64,000 nt of DNA from Bacteroidales bacterium UBA1794 (GCA_002315435.1 DCFW01000020.1:1-64000); one strand, 5' to 3'. Counted from the first letter of the stretch, positions 17,976-26,542 are shown. The notes: a model not told the origin generated them from the sequence alone. Numbers and translations are program-made.

Positions 17976-18326
17976 ATGAAAACTACGAATCAAATAATTG
18001 AAGAGAATCTAAAGAAAATTAGAGAACTGTCCGGATTTACGCAAGCGAAAGTAGCCTTATCTATTGGTGTGGAGCGTTCTGCATACATCAATTATGAAAG
18101 AGCTACAAGAGAAGTTCCATATACTATTTTAGAAAATATAGGCAATCTGTTCGGATGCGATTCTTTCGTATTATATGAAGATAATGCTCAAATCAATAAT
18201 GAAATTCTATCCACAAGGTTTAATATTCCAGATATTGATGAGAAGGATTTAAAAGAAATCATCAATTTCAATGATATAGTAGAGTTTTACCTCAAAATGG
18301 AACGTATTGCTCAAAAGGAAGCCTAA
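17976..18326 (+). CDS. XRE-family helix-turn-helix regulator
   Basis: This is a 116-residue protein with an N-terminal Cro/C1-type HTH (ENLKKIRELSGFTQAKVALSIGVERSAYINYERATREVPYTILENIGNLFG, about residues 9-60) and a short C-terminal helical part. It converges with thsA, 18 bp after its stop. It may control the neighbouring defence genes or the unknown gene at 17122, but no operator can be pointed out. Confidence 0.85.
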   Translation: MKTTNQIIEENLKKIRELSGFTQAKVALSIGVERSAYINYERATREVPYTILENIGNLFGCDSFVLYEDNAQINNEILSTRFNIPDIDEKDLKEIINFNDIVEFYLKMERIAQKEA

Positions 18327-18344
18327 GTTATACGCAAGCAAAAA

Positions 18345-19214
18345 TTATTTCAATAAATTATTTGTGTAATATTCTTCTATTTGTAATAAATTTATTTTGC
18401 ATCTTATCGAAGAATGCAATATAATATTGACCCCTGCCGGCATAGAAAAACATTTAAAAAACTCCCAGCAATTCAACATAAACAATAATAATCTTTGAGG
18501 TGACTTTGGAACCTTACTCTGTCCAGCCCCAATCAATGGAAGATACACGGGACGACTATTTGCCATCTTCTCAAGGTGGTCAAATAATTTCATATAAACA
18601 TTCCTTAATTCCTCTACTGAAACAAAAGCTTTATCATTCTCATCAAAATGAGTGACAGCAACAAGTACATATATATTCTGCCCATCTTCTACATCAGCAC
18701 ATGTCCCTAAATCATATATCTTTTGTTTCCCCGTTTTTCTAATAACAGATTTAAATGAAATTCCATCTAGTGATGAAGATATCTTTGAATCTAATTCAGG
18801 CAACCTATCTTTAAAATACGTATCAATAAAGATTCCATGAATAGTTTTGTGAGCAATGATTTTATCATCAACAATTGTATCAAAGTATTCATTCACAGGA
18901 ATGACAACAACACCTTTCTGTGAAAACAAATCACCAAACTTTACTATGACACTCAATTTAGGATGAATATAAAGATCTATCTTCTTTATATCTTTAGTCA
19001 TAAATATCCCATATGCAACACAGATGACCACTATCACTATAGCATAAAGAATTATACATAGTCCAGACAAGTTTGACTTATCTGGACTTGCAATGAATGC
19101 TACTAATGTTGTCATCGATGACAAGGTTCCCAATGCTGCAACAAAATATCCCCAAAAACGCCTCATATGCATAAATTTAAATAGCCTTCTGAAGACATTA
19201 ATCCTAAGGCTCAT
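18345..19214 (-). CDS. thsA: Type II Thoeris effector: two-TM protein with C-terminal macro domain
   Basis: The 289-residue protein begins with a short basic stretch and two transmembrane helices (about residues 21-43 and 49-72). A ThsA-type macro domain follows at about 85-285: KLSVIVKFGDLF, VVVIPVNEYFD and the ligand-loop motif PLIGAGQSKVPKSPQRLL. This matches ThsA of type II Thoeris, where the macro domain binds the TIR-made signal histidine-ADP-ribose and the membrane part then harms the cell. It differs from the SIR2-SLOG ThsA of type I. It lies 2 bp after thsB, so the two are surely one operon. The symbol rests on domain order and partner, not on experiment. Confidence 0.85.
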   Translation of the reverse strand: MSLRINVFRRLFKFMHMRRFWGYFVAALGTLSSMTTLVAFIASPDKSNLSGLCIILYAIVIVVICVAYGIFMTKDIKKIDLYIHPKLSVIVKFGDLFSQKGVVVIPVNEYFDTIVDDKIIAHKTIHGIFIDTYFKDRLPELDSKISSSLDGISFKSVIRKTGKQKIYDLGTCADVEDGQNIYVLVAVTHFDENDKAFVSVEELRNVYMKLFDHLEKMANSRPVYLPLIGAGQSKVPKSPQRLLLFMLNCWEFFKCFSMPAGVNIILHSSIRCKINLLQIEEYYTNNLLK

Positions 19215-19216
19215 TT

Positions 19217-19783
19217 TTATAAATCAAAGAAATATGTACTCGAATTTGTCTTTGTATTAATCATAAAGTCTGAATTATTTAATGCTTTTTCTATAAGATT
19301 TTTCTTCATAGGAATATGAAGTGTTGGAACGTTACTCATTGAATTACGAAATACAGGCAGATTATCCCATAAATCTTTTACCTGCTTTCTTAAGTCTCCT
19401 GAACTAGTGACGATGTCACTCTTTTCTTTAAACTCCGGATAAATAACAATTACGGGCAGGCCACTTGTATTAATTCCATACTCAATTTCTTCTCTTAATG
19501 CCCGAGAATTTTTAGTTACTGAACTTAAAAATAATATTATATTTTTAGAGTTGTTTAATCGTTCATGAAGTCTTGGTTTCAATGTATCTTCCCAATCGCT
19601 GCCATCACGAACGTTATAGGTTTTGTCATGTGAATCAACAAAAGGGAATGAAGAATCGTCTGCTTTCCATGCTCTCAATAGATTGTACGATACAAAATCT
19701 TTAGCTGCATATGCACCTAAATTGCTCTCTTTAAACGGCTCATCTACATAAAATGCCGAATAATTTCCATTTCTATACGCCAT
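19217..19783 (-). CDS. thsB: Type II Thoeris sensor: ThsB TIR-like protein
   Basis: This 188-residue protein has the ThsB/MTH538 TIR-like fold: an N-terminal YSAFYVDE strand, FVDSHDKTYNVRDGSDWEDTLKPRL, the central KNIILFLSSVTKNSRALREEIEYGI and the following LPVIVIYPE strand. The second Glu of LREEI (E99) sits where TIR NADases have their catalytic Glu. In Thoeris, ThsB detects phage and converts NAD+ into a cyclic or conjugated ADP-ribose signal; with a TM-macro ThsA partner this is expected to be histidine-ADPR. It is the first gene of the two-gene operon, and the gap upstream (19784-20169) should hold its promoter. Confidence 0.85.
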   Translation of the reverse strand: MAYRNGNYSAFYVDEPFKESNLGAYAAKDFVSYNLLRAWKADDSSFPFVDSHDKTYNVRDGSDWEDTLKPRLHERLNNSKNIILFLSSVTKNSRALREEIEYGINTSGLPVIVIYPEFKEKSDIVTSSGDLRKQVKDLWDNLPVFRNSMSNVPTLHIPMKKNLIEKALNNSDFMINTKTNSSTYFFDL

Positions 19784-20102
19784 AATACTTCTTTTATTTG
19801 TTAAACAATATATTCATTATTATTTTTAATAGCAATAATCTAAAATGATAAGGAGAAATCTTCATATTTTTAGATATAAATCATAGTAATATCCACCTCT
19901 CTGCGAAAGGTTGTTAGGCCTTTCAAGCTACTATTTTCTATATTTATTTCTTATTTCAACGGTGCAATTATACAAAAAATATATATAGAAGACAAATAAA
20001 TTCACAATTAATGCAGGATACAATAATAAAAAAAGATTAATTGAGACTAAATATCCAACAGAAGCTCATCCTAATTTTCTAAAATAGCAACAGCATAAAA
20101 AC
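19784..20102. other. Intergenic region upstream of thsB
   Basis: AT-rich DNA between the thsB start and the VirE-N terminator. It contains a small hairpin, GAAAGG/CCTTTC, at 19911-19930. No ORF or consensus promoter is evident, though it must hold the thsB promoter. Confidence 0.5.
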
Positions 20103-20130
20103 GCCTCCGGGCAACAGATTCCCCGGAGGC
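20103..20130 (-). terminator. Predicted terminator of the VirE-N/DUF3987 gene
   Basis: GCCTCCGGG (20103-20111) pairs with CCCGGAGGC (20122-20130). On the minus strand it is followed by GTTTTTATG, giving a GC-rich stem and a T run about 40 bp after the stop codon. Confidence 0.8.
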
Positions 20131-20169
20131 ATTCCTACAAACATTAAAAACACTAAAATACTAAAAACA

Positions 20170-22635
20170 CTACAACTTATCTTGACTAGCACCTTCCTCA
20201 CAGGCGTAAATGAAATCATCAAAACCAACCTTCCTGTACGTCCCATGATCCACTTTCTTTAGCAGAAAGCCTGTACCGTCTTTATCTCTTATGAATTGGT
20301 TGACGTAGTTGTAAATCGTGGCTCTACTGATCTTCAATGCAGCACCTATATCATTCGCCTCATTCATCGTGAACTCATCAGGTAAGGCACTGTAATACTG
20401 AAACTTGATAGGCATATTCTTCATCGTTCCCTCCTTCGGCTTTGGAGTCAGGTAACGGAAAGCATAGGCTGAGTGTTGATTCAAGACACTGATAATCTCC
20501 AGGGCAAGTTGCAAATCCTCATCGGAACAGTGGAGGTCATGCTCATAGTCTGTCACGCTATTTACACGCAGTGCAGTTAGAATCATGCAAATGCGTCCGT
20601 GTGCCAACCCTAAGCGGTGAATGGTACCATCGTAGTCACCGTCGTAGAGGGTATGGTGCTGCAACAGCATATTGTTGAAGTAACGCTCCACTTTGCTCTC
20701 CTGCTCGGCAGACATCACAAAGCGTACGCCTTTCTCACCGCTACAGTCAAACGCCGTGTACATCACATATACGTCACGGGCATATTCGTCAAATAAATCC
20801 TGATAAGATTTTCCTTCGTTCACGGCATACTGATTGACCCACTCCACCACTTTAGGCTTATAGTAGTAGATATTGAAACGGTTGAACAGTCCGTTTTCGG
20901 GCGAATGAATCAGGTTGCGAAGTTGCTCGGGCGTACCGCTCATCACGGTCGACATGCAGGGATGATCTATCTCGAAATAAGTGCCTTCGCCCTTCTCGTT
21001 CATCGTACTGCTGCTGTCGCCTGAACGACTGAACTTCAATGCTTCATGATGCGGTATCTTGCGGAACTTGTCAGAGAAAGCTCCATAATCTTTCCCGAAA
21101 ATATAAGCCAGCGTATCACCCTCCGTTTCAAACATGATGCCACGACCGCCATTCTCATACAACGTCCTCATGAAAGCCGCTGCACTACTCTCAGCCGTCA
21201 TGATAAACAACTTGTAAGGAGGCATCGGTTCAGTCATTTTCGCCGGCTCTGCATTGCGACCCTTACTCTTGCTTTCGGCTTTCAACTGCTCCTCCTTACG
21301 CTTGTATTCACGTATGGCAGTCACCGATTCAGTCAGCAATTTATCATGGATGGGACGCACCAAACGAAGGCAATGTTTCATTTTACCCTTACCTGCACCC
21401 GATTGTGCCAGTCCGAAGAAAAAGAGGTTGGCTTCGACCATGTCACCGCCATAGATCATATAATAATGTGGCATGGCGGCACTCAATGTGCTCAGCGCAG
21501 TCATCAATATCAAACCTTTTTCACCGGATGTACCGGCTATGTCGGTGATCTGTTGCAACAACGAGGGCAACTTGTCGTAAATGGACGAATCAAGCAAAGG
21601 CAACTCCCCCATCTCATCCACCTCTTCCTGAATCTTCATCTCCTGAAGCGGCGCAACGGGCATGCGAATGTCAATGCCTGCATCCTTGGCCATCTCAAAG
21701 AAAGTGGCTATCGTGAACTTACCGTTACTGTCATGCATGCATTTATCGAAATAATCATCCAGATTGACGGTCTGTTTGCGACCATAGAATGAGCAGCATT
21801 GCTTGAACACCGCCCTGCCTGATTCGCCCAATGCGGAGAGCGACATGCAAAGGCGGAAGAATGCTTCATAATCACCATTGGTGATGTCGGTCTGAATACG
21901 GGATGCCACCAACTGCACATGCGCCAACATATCGCAATCGGCACTCTTCTTATCCGTTGCAATCTCTCTAGAAACTGCTTTGGGCTTCTTTTGCTGAGCT
22001 TCGGTGTAACGGGCAAACCAATATTCATAATCCACTCCGCACATCAATCCTGCATTGCTGTAATAAGCCATGGGATCGTAGGACAAGTAGCAGGCACGCG
22101 CTATGTCAAAACAAGCTTTGTCGGTGACCAGATGATACACTTCCTGGAGATATTGCATCACTGCATGCGAATAATCCACCACCGATGACTTTGTAGGGTC
22201 ATACTTAATGAAGAGTTTCAAACCTTCGCCACGGGGGCTTATGTAGGTGAGCAACGGATGCAGACAAGGATCGTTCAGCAGCCACACTTTTATTACTTCG
22301 GGGGTGAGATGCGGATTCTCCTTTTTGTCGAAGTCGAAGCTCAGCATGCCACTGACCGATTTCAACTTCTCTTTGTTTCGCTCGGTGAACACACCTACCG
22401 GAGTGACATAATCAAGCTGCGACTTCAGTTTCGCCTGCTTGGCAGGATCTGTTTCTTTGCGCAATGCTTCCACTTGCTCTTTGTAAGCGTCACTCCTGAC
22501 CAGCTTAAACAGTGCCTTCGTCGTTACATTCTTTTCGGGATACTTGTTGGTGATCGGTCCGCGAAAGAACGAAAATACTTCCTCATTCATCATGCTTTCG
22601 AAATCTTCCATTCCATTTATTTTTAAATTTTTCAT
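20170..22635 (-). CDS. VirE-N (BT4734-like) / DUF3987 helicase-primase-like protein
   Basis: This 821-residue protein has the BT4734-like VirE N-terminal domain (about 40-215). A middle domain follows, and then a DUF3987 region with a P-loop (AQSGAGKGK, about 410-418) and further conserved blocks (ESSAAAFMRTL, GDSSSTMNEKGE, MSGTPEQLRNLI). A C-terminal winged-helix-like segment closes it (AALKISRATIYNYVNQFIRD, about 765-785). These proteins are widespread in Bacteroides accessory regions, often near DUF4248 and HU-like genes as here, and probably act on DNA in replication or mobilisation; the role is not established. A deleted copy lies at 2801-4102. Confidence 0.8.
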   Translation of the reverse strand: MKNLKINGMEDFESMMNEEVFSFFRGPITNKYPEKNVTTKALFKLVRSDAYKEQVEALRKETDPAKQAKLKSQLDYVTPVGVFTERNKEKLKSVSGMLSFDFDKKENPHLTPEVIKVWLLNDPCLHPLLTYISPRGEGLKLFIKYDPTKSSVVDYSHAVMQYLQEVYHLVTDKACFDIARACYLSYDPMAYYSNAGLMCGVDYEYWFARYTEAQQKKPKAVSREIATDKKSADCDMLAHVQLVASRIQTDITNGDYEAFFRLCMSLSALGESGRAVFKQCCSFYGRKQTVNLDDYFDKCMHDSNGKFTIATFFEMAKDAGIDIRMPVAPLQEMKIQEEVDEMGELPLLDSSIYDKLPSLLQQITDIAGTSGEKGLILMTALSTLSAAMPHYYMIYGGDMVEANLFFFGLAQSGAGKGKMKHCLRLVRPIHDKLLTESVTAIREYKRKEEQLKAESKSKGRNAEPAKMTEPMPPYKLFIMTAESSAAAFMRTLYENGGRGIMFETEGDTLAYIFGKDYGAFSDKFRKIPHHEALKFSRSGDSSSTMNEKGEGTYFEIDHPCMSTVMSGTPEQLRNLIHSPENGLFNRFNIYYYKPKVVEWVNQYAVNEGKSYQDLFDEYARDVYVMYTAFDCSGEKGVRFVMSAEQESKVERYFNNMLLQHHTLYDGDYDGTIHRLGLAHGRICMILTALRVNSVTDYEHDLHCSDEDLQLALEIISVLNQHSAYAFRYLTPKPKEGTMKNMPIKFQYYSALPDEFTMNEANDIGAALKISRATIYNYVNQFIRDKDGTGFLLKKVDHGTYRKVGFDDFIYACEEGASQDKL

Positions 22636-22739
22636 GCTTAAGAGAGTTTCTCAAAAGCCATGCAAAGGAATGGAAAACCGCATTACCCTACTGGTTAGTT
22701 ACCGGTGAGTCATCAGTGCATTATAACTTTTATTTACAT

Positions 22740-23606
22740 TTATGCCTTTATTTTTGGTCCTCTTTTTTTGTTCTGTCTTATCTTCTCTTGCACTAAGAGA
22801 TACCATTCATACTCTTTGCCACGCGAATAGCTGTTGTCATAAGTGCTCAAACTTACACCCAGCCATGCCCCAAAATCCATTACAAAGGTTTTGAAAGATA
22901 TAATGTTGCCGTTACCATCATGCTTATCCAGATACTCGTCATACACAAGCCGAGCAACTAACACCAAAAACATTTGGGAGCCCCATGGAGGAACACCATC
23001 GATGGATTTTAATAGATTGTAGGCATTGATCACCGATTCAGATTTGATCAGCAATTCAGATTCCGTAAAGTTCATCTTAATAAGACTGCGCAACTTTTCA
23101 TCAACGATTTGCATCAGAATCTTTTCACTTATATAGTGGTCCTTCAATTCTTCCTGATTCTCGAACACCTTCTTACGACTCGTAATCCACGTATACAAAG
23201 ATTCAAATTTGATGTCTTCGGGAATATATATCACATGTTCTTTAATCAAATCCATATAATCCGGATGCATTTTGTTATTATCCAAGAATTTCTTGATATC
23301 ATCATAAAACAGCATTAATTCGCTGAAATTCACATTTTGCGTGGCGTGGATCAATATATGATGTAATATAACTTGGCATTCATCTGGCGTATATTTGTTT
23401 ACAATATGATTTTCCCAAAATAGTTCAAATTCATATTTAGTGTAATTTTCATAATATAATTTCAAAATGTTATCAGCAGATTTAATTATTTCTAGAGACT
23501 TAAATTTAGTAGTGTTTAGCACAATTTTAGTGACATCTATCATTTTTCGATCTATTTGACCTAATCTTGCCGATTTTCCATTGTGGAATTCGGTTGTTTC
23601 GAGCAT
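22740..23606 (-). CDS. Uncharacterised protein, long paralogue of the protein at 17122
   Basis: This 288-residue cytoplasmic-looking protein shares ILIHATQNV, VIYIPED and SRKKVFEN with the 208-residue protein at 17122. It has an extra C-terminal third (WGSQMFLVLVARLVYDEYL and a basic KKRGPKIKA tail) that looks helical. The overall shape vaguely recalls RteC-type regulators of Bacteroides conjugative transposons, but I see no decisive motif. It lies upstream of, and on the same strand as, the VirE-N gene, about 100 bp away. Confidence 0.6.
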   Translation of the reverse strand: MLETTEFHNGKSARLGQIDRKMIDVTKIVLNTTKFKSLEIIKSADNILKLYYENYTKYEFELFWENHIVNKYTPDECQVILHHILIHATQNVNFSELMLFYDDIKKFLDNNKMHPDYMDLIKEHVIYIPEDIKFESLYTWITSRKKVFENQEELKDHYISEKILMQIVDEKLRSLIKMNFTESELLIKSESVINAYNLLKSIDGVPPWGSQMFLVLVARLVYDEYLDKHDGNGNIISFKTFVMDFGAWLGVSLSTYDNSYSRGKEYEWYLLVQEKIRQNKKRGPKIKA

Positions 23607-23708
23607 TTAAATTCTATTTTTTTAAAATTTTGACGAAATTATATAAAAGTATTAGCATATCCTAATTTCCATGTAAATAATATGTATATTTCCACAAAAA
23701 CGCCTTGT

Positions 23709-24335
23709 TTATATTATCTTTTTTGCGGATATATACGCTTTTTCCAACTTTTCTGCATAATGATTGGCTGCATATTCGGGACCGTTGTAGGCTCGTGCAA
23801 ATTGTTTCCAATCCAGTCGGCGCAAGTGCCCGATGATGTTGGTTGCTTTCAGATAGGATACGGTGAACTTCAGCTGCCGATATTCACTTTCACCCATCAA
23901 TCGCACAAACTCATAGATGCTTTTTACTCCGCATTGAAAACAATTGAATCCCATCACTTGAAACATTCCCCAACTTGCGGCTTTGTATGCTGCTTCTACA
24001 CTGATGCGACAGGCTTGTTCCAGTCGGCTGTATTCTGCTAGTCCGCCTTTGTATTTGGTACGATCCCATTTGGGATAAAGGATGTTTTCGTTGCCTTTTA
24101 TGTGGGCATGTGGGTTGATGCCTTGCTGGATCAGCATTTTCCAGAAGATGTGGCCTTCAAAGAGGATTGTGGGCTTTTGTGGGGCTACAAAACCGCCCCT
24201 TCCCCCTGTTTCTACTGTTTGTACGGCTTTGAGCGCTGCGGGCTCTATGCTGGTGCTTTTGGCTATTAGGATGATTTCGGTGGTGGTTAGTGCTATTCCG
24301 GGCACTGTTACCGGGGCTTTAGTATTGGTGTTCAT
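23709..24335 (-). CDS. N-acetylmuramidase (DUF3380-type, phage-endolysin-like)
   Basis: This 208-residue single-domain enzyme has motifs of the N-acetylmuramidase family: VQTVETGGRGGF (catalytic-Glu region), PTILFEGHIFWKML, YPKWDRTKYKGG, AASWGMFQVMGFN and WKQFARAYNGPEYAANHYAEKL. It cleaves the peptidoglycan glycan chain. No signal peptide is present, so it would need a holin, lysis or another export route, as phage endolysins do. In Bacteroides such genes often sit near HU-like proteins, as here. It may be a prophage remnant or part of an interbacterial or pilus-linked cassette. Confidence 0.8.
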   Translation of the reverse strand: MNTNTKAPVTVPGIALTTTEIILIAKSTSIEPAALKAVQTVETGGRGGFVAPQKPTILFEGHIFWKMLIQQGINPHAHIKGNENILYPKWDRTKYKGGLAEYSRLEQACRISVEAAYKAASWGMFQVMGFNCFQCGVKSIYEFVRLMGESEYRQLKFTVSYLKATNIIGHLRRLDWKQFARAYNGPEYAANHYAEKLEKAYISAKKII

Positions 24336-24996
24336 TTCTTCTTTCTTTTTATTATTGTTGATTGCTGCTTGCGGGTCCTCTTGCTTATTCTTTTTCTTTT
24401 TGTACGGACAAAAAGGAAAAGAACCAAAAAGAAAAAACCGCCGGCTGTCACTCCGGAGCTACTCCGAGTCATCTTTGTGCTAAAACGAACAAACGCCCTC
24501 GCTTCGCTCACTTAAACGTGTTCGTTTCTTAACGCCCAAAGCTAACTCTACGCTCACGCTCCTACGCTAAAGGCCGGAATTGTTTTCGCTCGCTTCGCAT
24601 TGCTCGGGAGTTACTTTTATTTGGTTTCTTTTTTTTGCTTGCTTCGCTTTGCTTTTGTTGCTTGCTTCGCTTCGCTGAGTGGGTTTTAGCTTCTTTTTTG
24701 CTTGCTTCGCTTTACTGGTGATGCCTTTCTGTAGCTTTTATTTGCTTAATCCGCGTCACTGGTTGTTACTTTTTTTATTTAGTATTGCACGCTCTGCTTT
24801 ACAGGAGTGCTTTCCTCATTTGCATTGCTTGCTACTTGCTTGGCTTCTTTTTGTATAACATGGATGCCGACTGGGCTGAGAGAGTGGCGAATCATTCCAT
24901 CTTGTGGTCAAGAGACGGGGCCGATCAATTACTTGCCTTGCTTGACGGTTAGGATACATGGTGATTGCTTTTCTCTGCCTGTCGGCATCCGATGGG
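24336..24996. other. Gene-free pyrimidine-rich region with short repeats
   Basis: This 661-bp gap has no credible ORF. It carries a 16-bp-stem hairpin at 24388-24423 and an ACTCCGGAG/ACTCCGAG duplication near 24450-24470. The block GCTTGCTTCGCTT recurs near 24639, 24661 and 24700, with a related CGCTCGCTTCGC near 24587. GGATGCCGAC (24861-24870) and GTCGGCATCC (24979-24988) form a long-range inverted repeat just before the 100-residue gene's stop codon. The strand bias is strong. Confidence 0.6.
24388..24423. repeat. 16-bp-stem hairpin
   Basis: TTCTTTTTCTTTTTGT (24388-24403) and ACAAAAAGGAAAAGAA (24408-24423) pair with one mismatch around a 4-nt ACGG loop. It could act as a transcription stop for either strand or a 5' leader structure of the muramidase gene. 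Confidence 0.6.
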
Positions 24997-25299
24997 TCAT
25001 TTTACTACAAACTTGCAGCCTTGTGCTTCCTTGCAACTGTGGGAGGCTGCTTCCAGCAATTGCTCTTTGAGTGTACAAATCTCTTCGTGCATCTCTTTGA
25101 TCTTCTTCGATAGTTCGAAGTAATCGTTAATCACTTGCTCCAGCTGTTCGATCAGCGACTTGTATTGACTCATAATCAAGTCGGCAAAGTCTTCCAGAGC
25201 TTTCATGTTGTCCTTGTCTTTCAGGAGAGGCGCAGCCACGGCGGAGATTATCCGCCATGCTTTGCCCAGGATCACTCCCATTACTTTAATTGCACTCAT
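24997..25299 (-). CDS. Small protein with hydrophobic N-terminus and coiled coil
   Basis: This is a 100-residue protein of no named family that I recognise. The first ~30 residues are weakly hydrophobic (VMGVILGKAWRIISAVAAPLL), possibly an amphipathic or membrane-associated helix. Residues about 45-85 form a likely coiled coil with repeated Glu/Leu/Ile (LIEQLEQVINDYFELSKKIKEM). It lies between the HU-like gene and the muramidase on the same strand, the position where a very small protein often occurs in this Bacteroides gene cluster. A holin-like or spanin-like role is speculative. Confidence 0.55.
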   Translation of the reverse strand: MSAIKVMGVILGKAWRIISAVAAPLLKDKDNMKALEDFADLIMSQYKSLIEQLEQVINDYFELSKKIKEMHEEICTLKEQLLEAASHSCKEAQGCKFVVK

Positions 25300-25331
25300 T
25301 GGTTGTTACTACTTGTTTTGATTGTTACACC

Positions 25332-25889
25332 TCAAATTTTGCCCCCGTCGGAATCGCCTCCTGTATTGCCTCCGGTGCTGCCACCTGAGTTGCCTGAACC
25401 CGTACCATCGCTCTTCCCGCCCGATTTTGTGTCGGATGTGGTAGCTCCGGTATCCTCAGACAACTTCAAGAAGCTGAGCGAATTCATCACACTCTTCAAG
25501 TCCTTGCCTGCACGGAAGTTGATGTGTCCGCTTTTGATTTGGGCTGAAGTGAAGTCCTTTTCGTTCGCCACGCCTTTACTATTGATGCCGATATACAAAG
25601 AGCCCAATTCGCCTAGCTCCACGATGCGTCCGTTGCGCAATTGATCCTTGATCACATCCAACAAGTTGCTCAGTACGCTTTGAACATCACCTCTACTGAG
25701 TGCCGACATTTGCGTCAGTCGATCCTGCAAGGTCGACAAGGTGGCACGTGCCGAATGATGTACTTGCGCATAGTAAAGCGCCGTCTTGTTTTTGTCCTTC
25801 GGATTCGGACGTTTCACTGTGGAGTAAAACACTTGATTCTCTGTAATGGGAATCGCATAGGTTTTCTTTTTTGTTTTAGATGCTACCAT
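25332..25889 (-). CDS. HU/IHF-like DNA-binding protein, Bacteroidetes long form
   Basis: This is a 185-residue protein. The first ~125 residues are the Bacteroidetes HU-like domain (YYAQVHHSARATLSTLQDRL, LSRGDVQSVLSNLLDVIKDQLRNGRIVELGELGSLYIGI) that binds DNA non-specifically. The tail is a low-complexity Gly/Ser/Asp stretch (SGGKSDGTGSGNSGG and similar), common in this subfamily. It is the first gene of a minus-strand block leading to the small coiled-coil protein and the muramidase. It diverges from the DUF4248 gene, and the spacer holds three evenly spaced 9-bp repeats. Confidence 0.85.
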   Translation of the reverse strand: MVASKTKKKTYAIPITENQVFYSTVKRPNPKDKNKTALYYAQVHHSARATLSTLQDRLTQMSALSRGDVQSVLSNLLDVIKDQLRNGRIVELGELGSLYIGINSKGVANEKDFTSAQIKSGHINFRAGKDLKSVMNSLSFLKLSEDTGATTSDTKSGGKSDGTGSGNSGGSTGGNTGGDSDGGKI

Positions 25890-25979
25890 CGTTCTTTGGT
25901 TTTTAAAAGTTATACAATTTGTTTACGCAACAGGCTTATTTCCTGACTGCTCTACAAATTTACGACATCCGAAAAAGGC

Positions 25980-26028
25980 AATGAGTGACTTTGAAGCTTA
26001 ATGAGTGATAATGATGCAAAATGAGTGA
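25980..26028. repeat. Three 9-bp direct repeats at exact 20-bp spacing
   Basis: AATGAGTGA occurs at 25980-25988, 26000-26008 and 26020-26028, two DNA helical turns apart. It lies in the divergent spacer between the HU-like gene and DUF4248. The arrangement looks like an operator or iteron array. A partner motif, GAAGCTTA, occurs twice at 25993 and 26033. Confidence 0.65.
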
Positions 26029-26067
26029 AAATGAAGCTTATTGAAGCTCTTTTACCTCGGAAAAAGC

Positions 26068-26098
26068 TTGCAAAAACGAGCTTTTTTTTGTACTTTTG
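26068..26098 (+). promoter_or_regulatory. Predicted Bacteroides promoter for DUF4248
   Basis: TTG (26068-26070) is followed after 20 bp by TACTTTTG (26091-26098), an exact -7 element, 30 bp before the ATG. Confidence 0.6.
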
Positions 26099-26128
26099 AT
26101 ACATAATAATTGTAGAAAAAGAAAGGAA

Positions 26129-26368
26129 ATGGAATATCTAAACAACGAATTGACCGATACAGCGGTACGCACCTATGGCAAGACTGAACTTGCCCTGATG
26201 TACAATCCCCATAGTTCCCCACGAGCTGCCGTACAAACATTGAAACGTTGGATACAGTGCAACACTGAATTGTCTGAAAAGCTGGACGCTATCGGTTACC
26301 GACCCAAGCGACACACTATATACAGCCCTGAAGCTGAGTTGATCTTTAAATATATAGGAAAACCTTAA
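26129..26368 (+). CDS. DUF4248 protein
   Basis: This 79-residue protein starts at the ATG at 26129; the frame open from 26096 has no better start. The family signature is present: YGKTELALMYNP, then AVQTLKRWIQCN and the HTIYSPEAELIFKYIG tail. It has an HTH-like feel (ELALMYN, SPRAAVQTLKRW), so DNA binding is plausible. DUF4248 genes usually lie near VirE-N/DUF3987 and HU-like genes in Bacteroides, as here. The function is unknown. Confidence 0.75.
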   Translation: MEYLNNELTDTAVRTYGKTELALMYNPHSSPRAAVQTLKRWIQCNTELSEKLDAIGYRPKRHTIYSPEAELIFKYIGKP

Positions 26369-26454
26369 TCACATTATTCCCTACAGCTCCCCTACGCCTT
26401 CAACAAACTCGTACGCCCGAATCCATTCTTTGGTGACTGAGCCTGTTGAGGGTA

Positions 26455-26472
26455 AACTCAATTAATTGAGTT
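26455..26472. repeat. 18-bp perfect palindrome
   Basis: AACTCAATTAATTGAGTT reads the same on both strands. It shares the core TCAATTAATTGA with the palindrome at 26543-26560. Confidence 0.75.
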
Positions 26473-26542
26473 GGCAAAATGAAGCTGATCTTTCCACCAA
26501 AACATACTGATGATTTCATGAACCGGAACAGATGAAATCATA

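Noticed and set aside
21046..21792. 248-codon open frame on the plus strand
   Set aside because: Antisense to the DUF3987 part of the intact VirE-N protein; a codon-bias shadow.
25980..26028. CRISPR array
   Set aside because: Repeats are only 9 bp with 11-bp spacers and no cas genes; better explained as an operator or iteron set.
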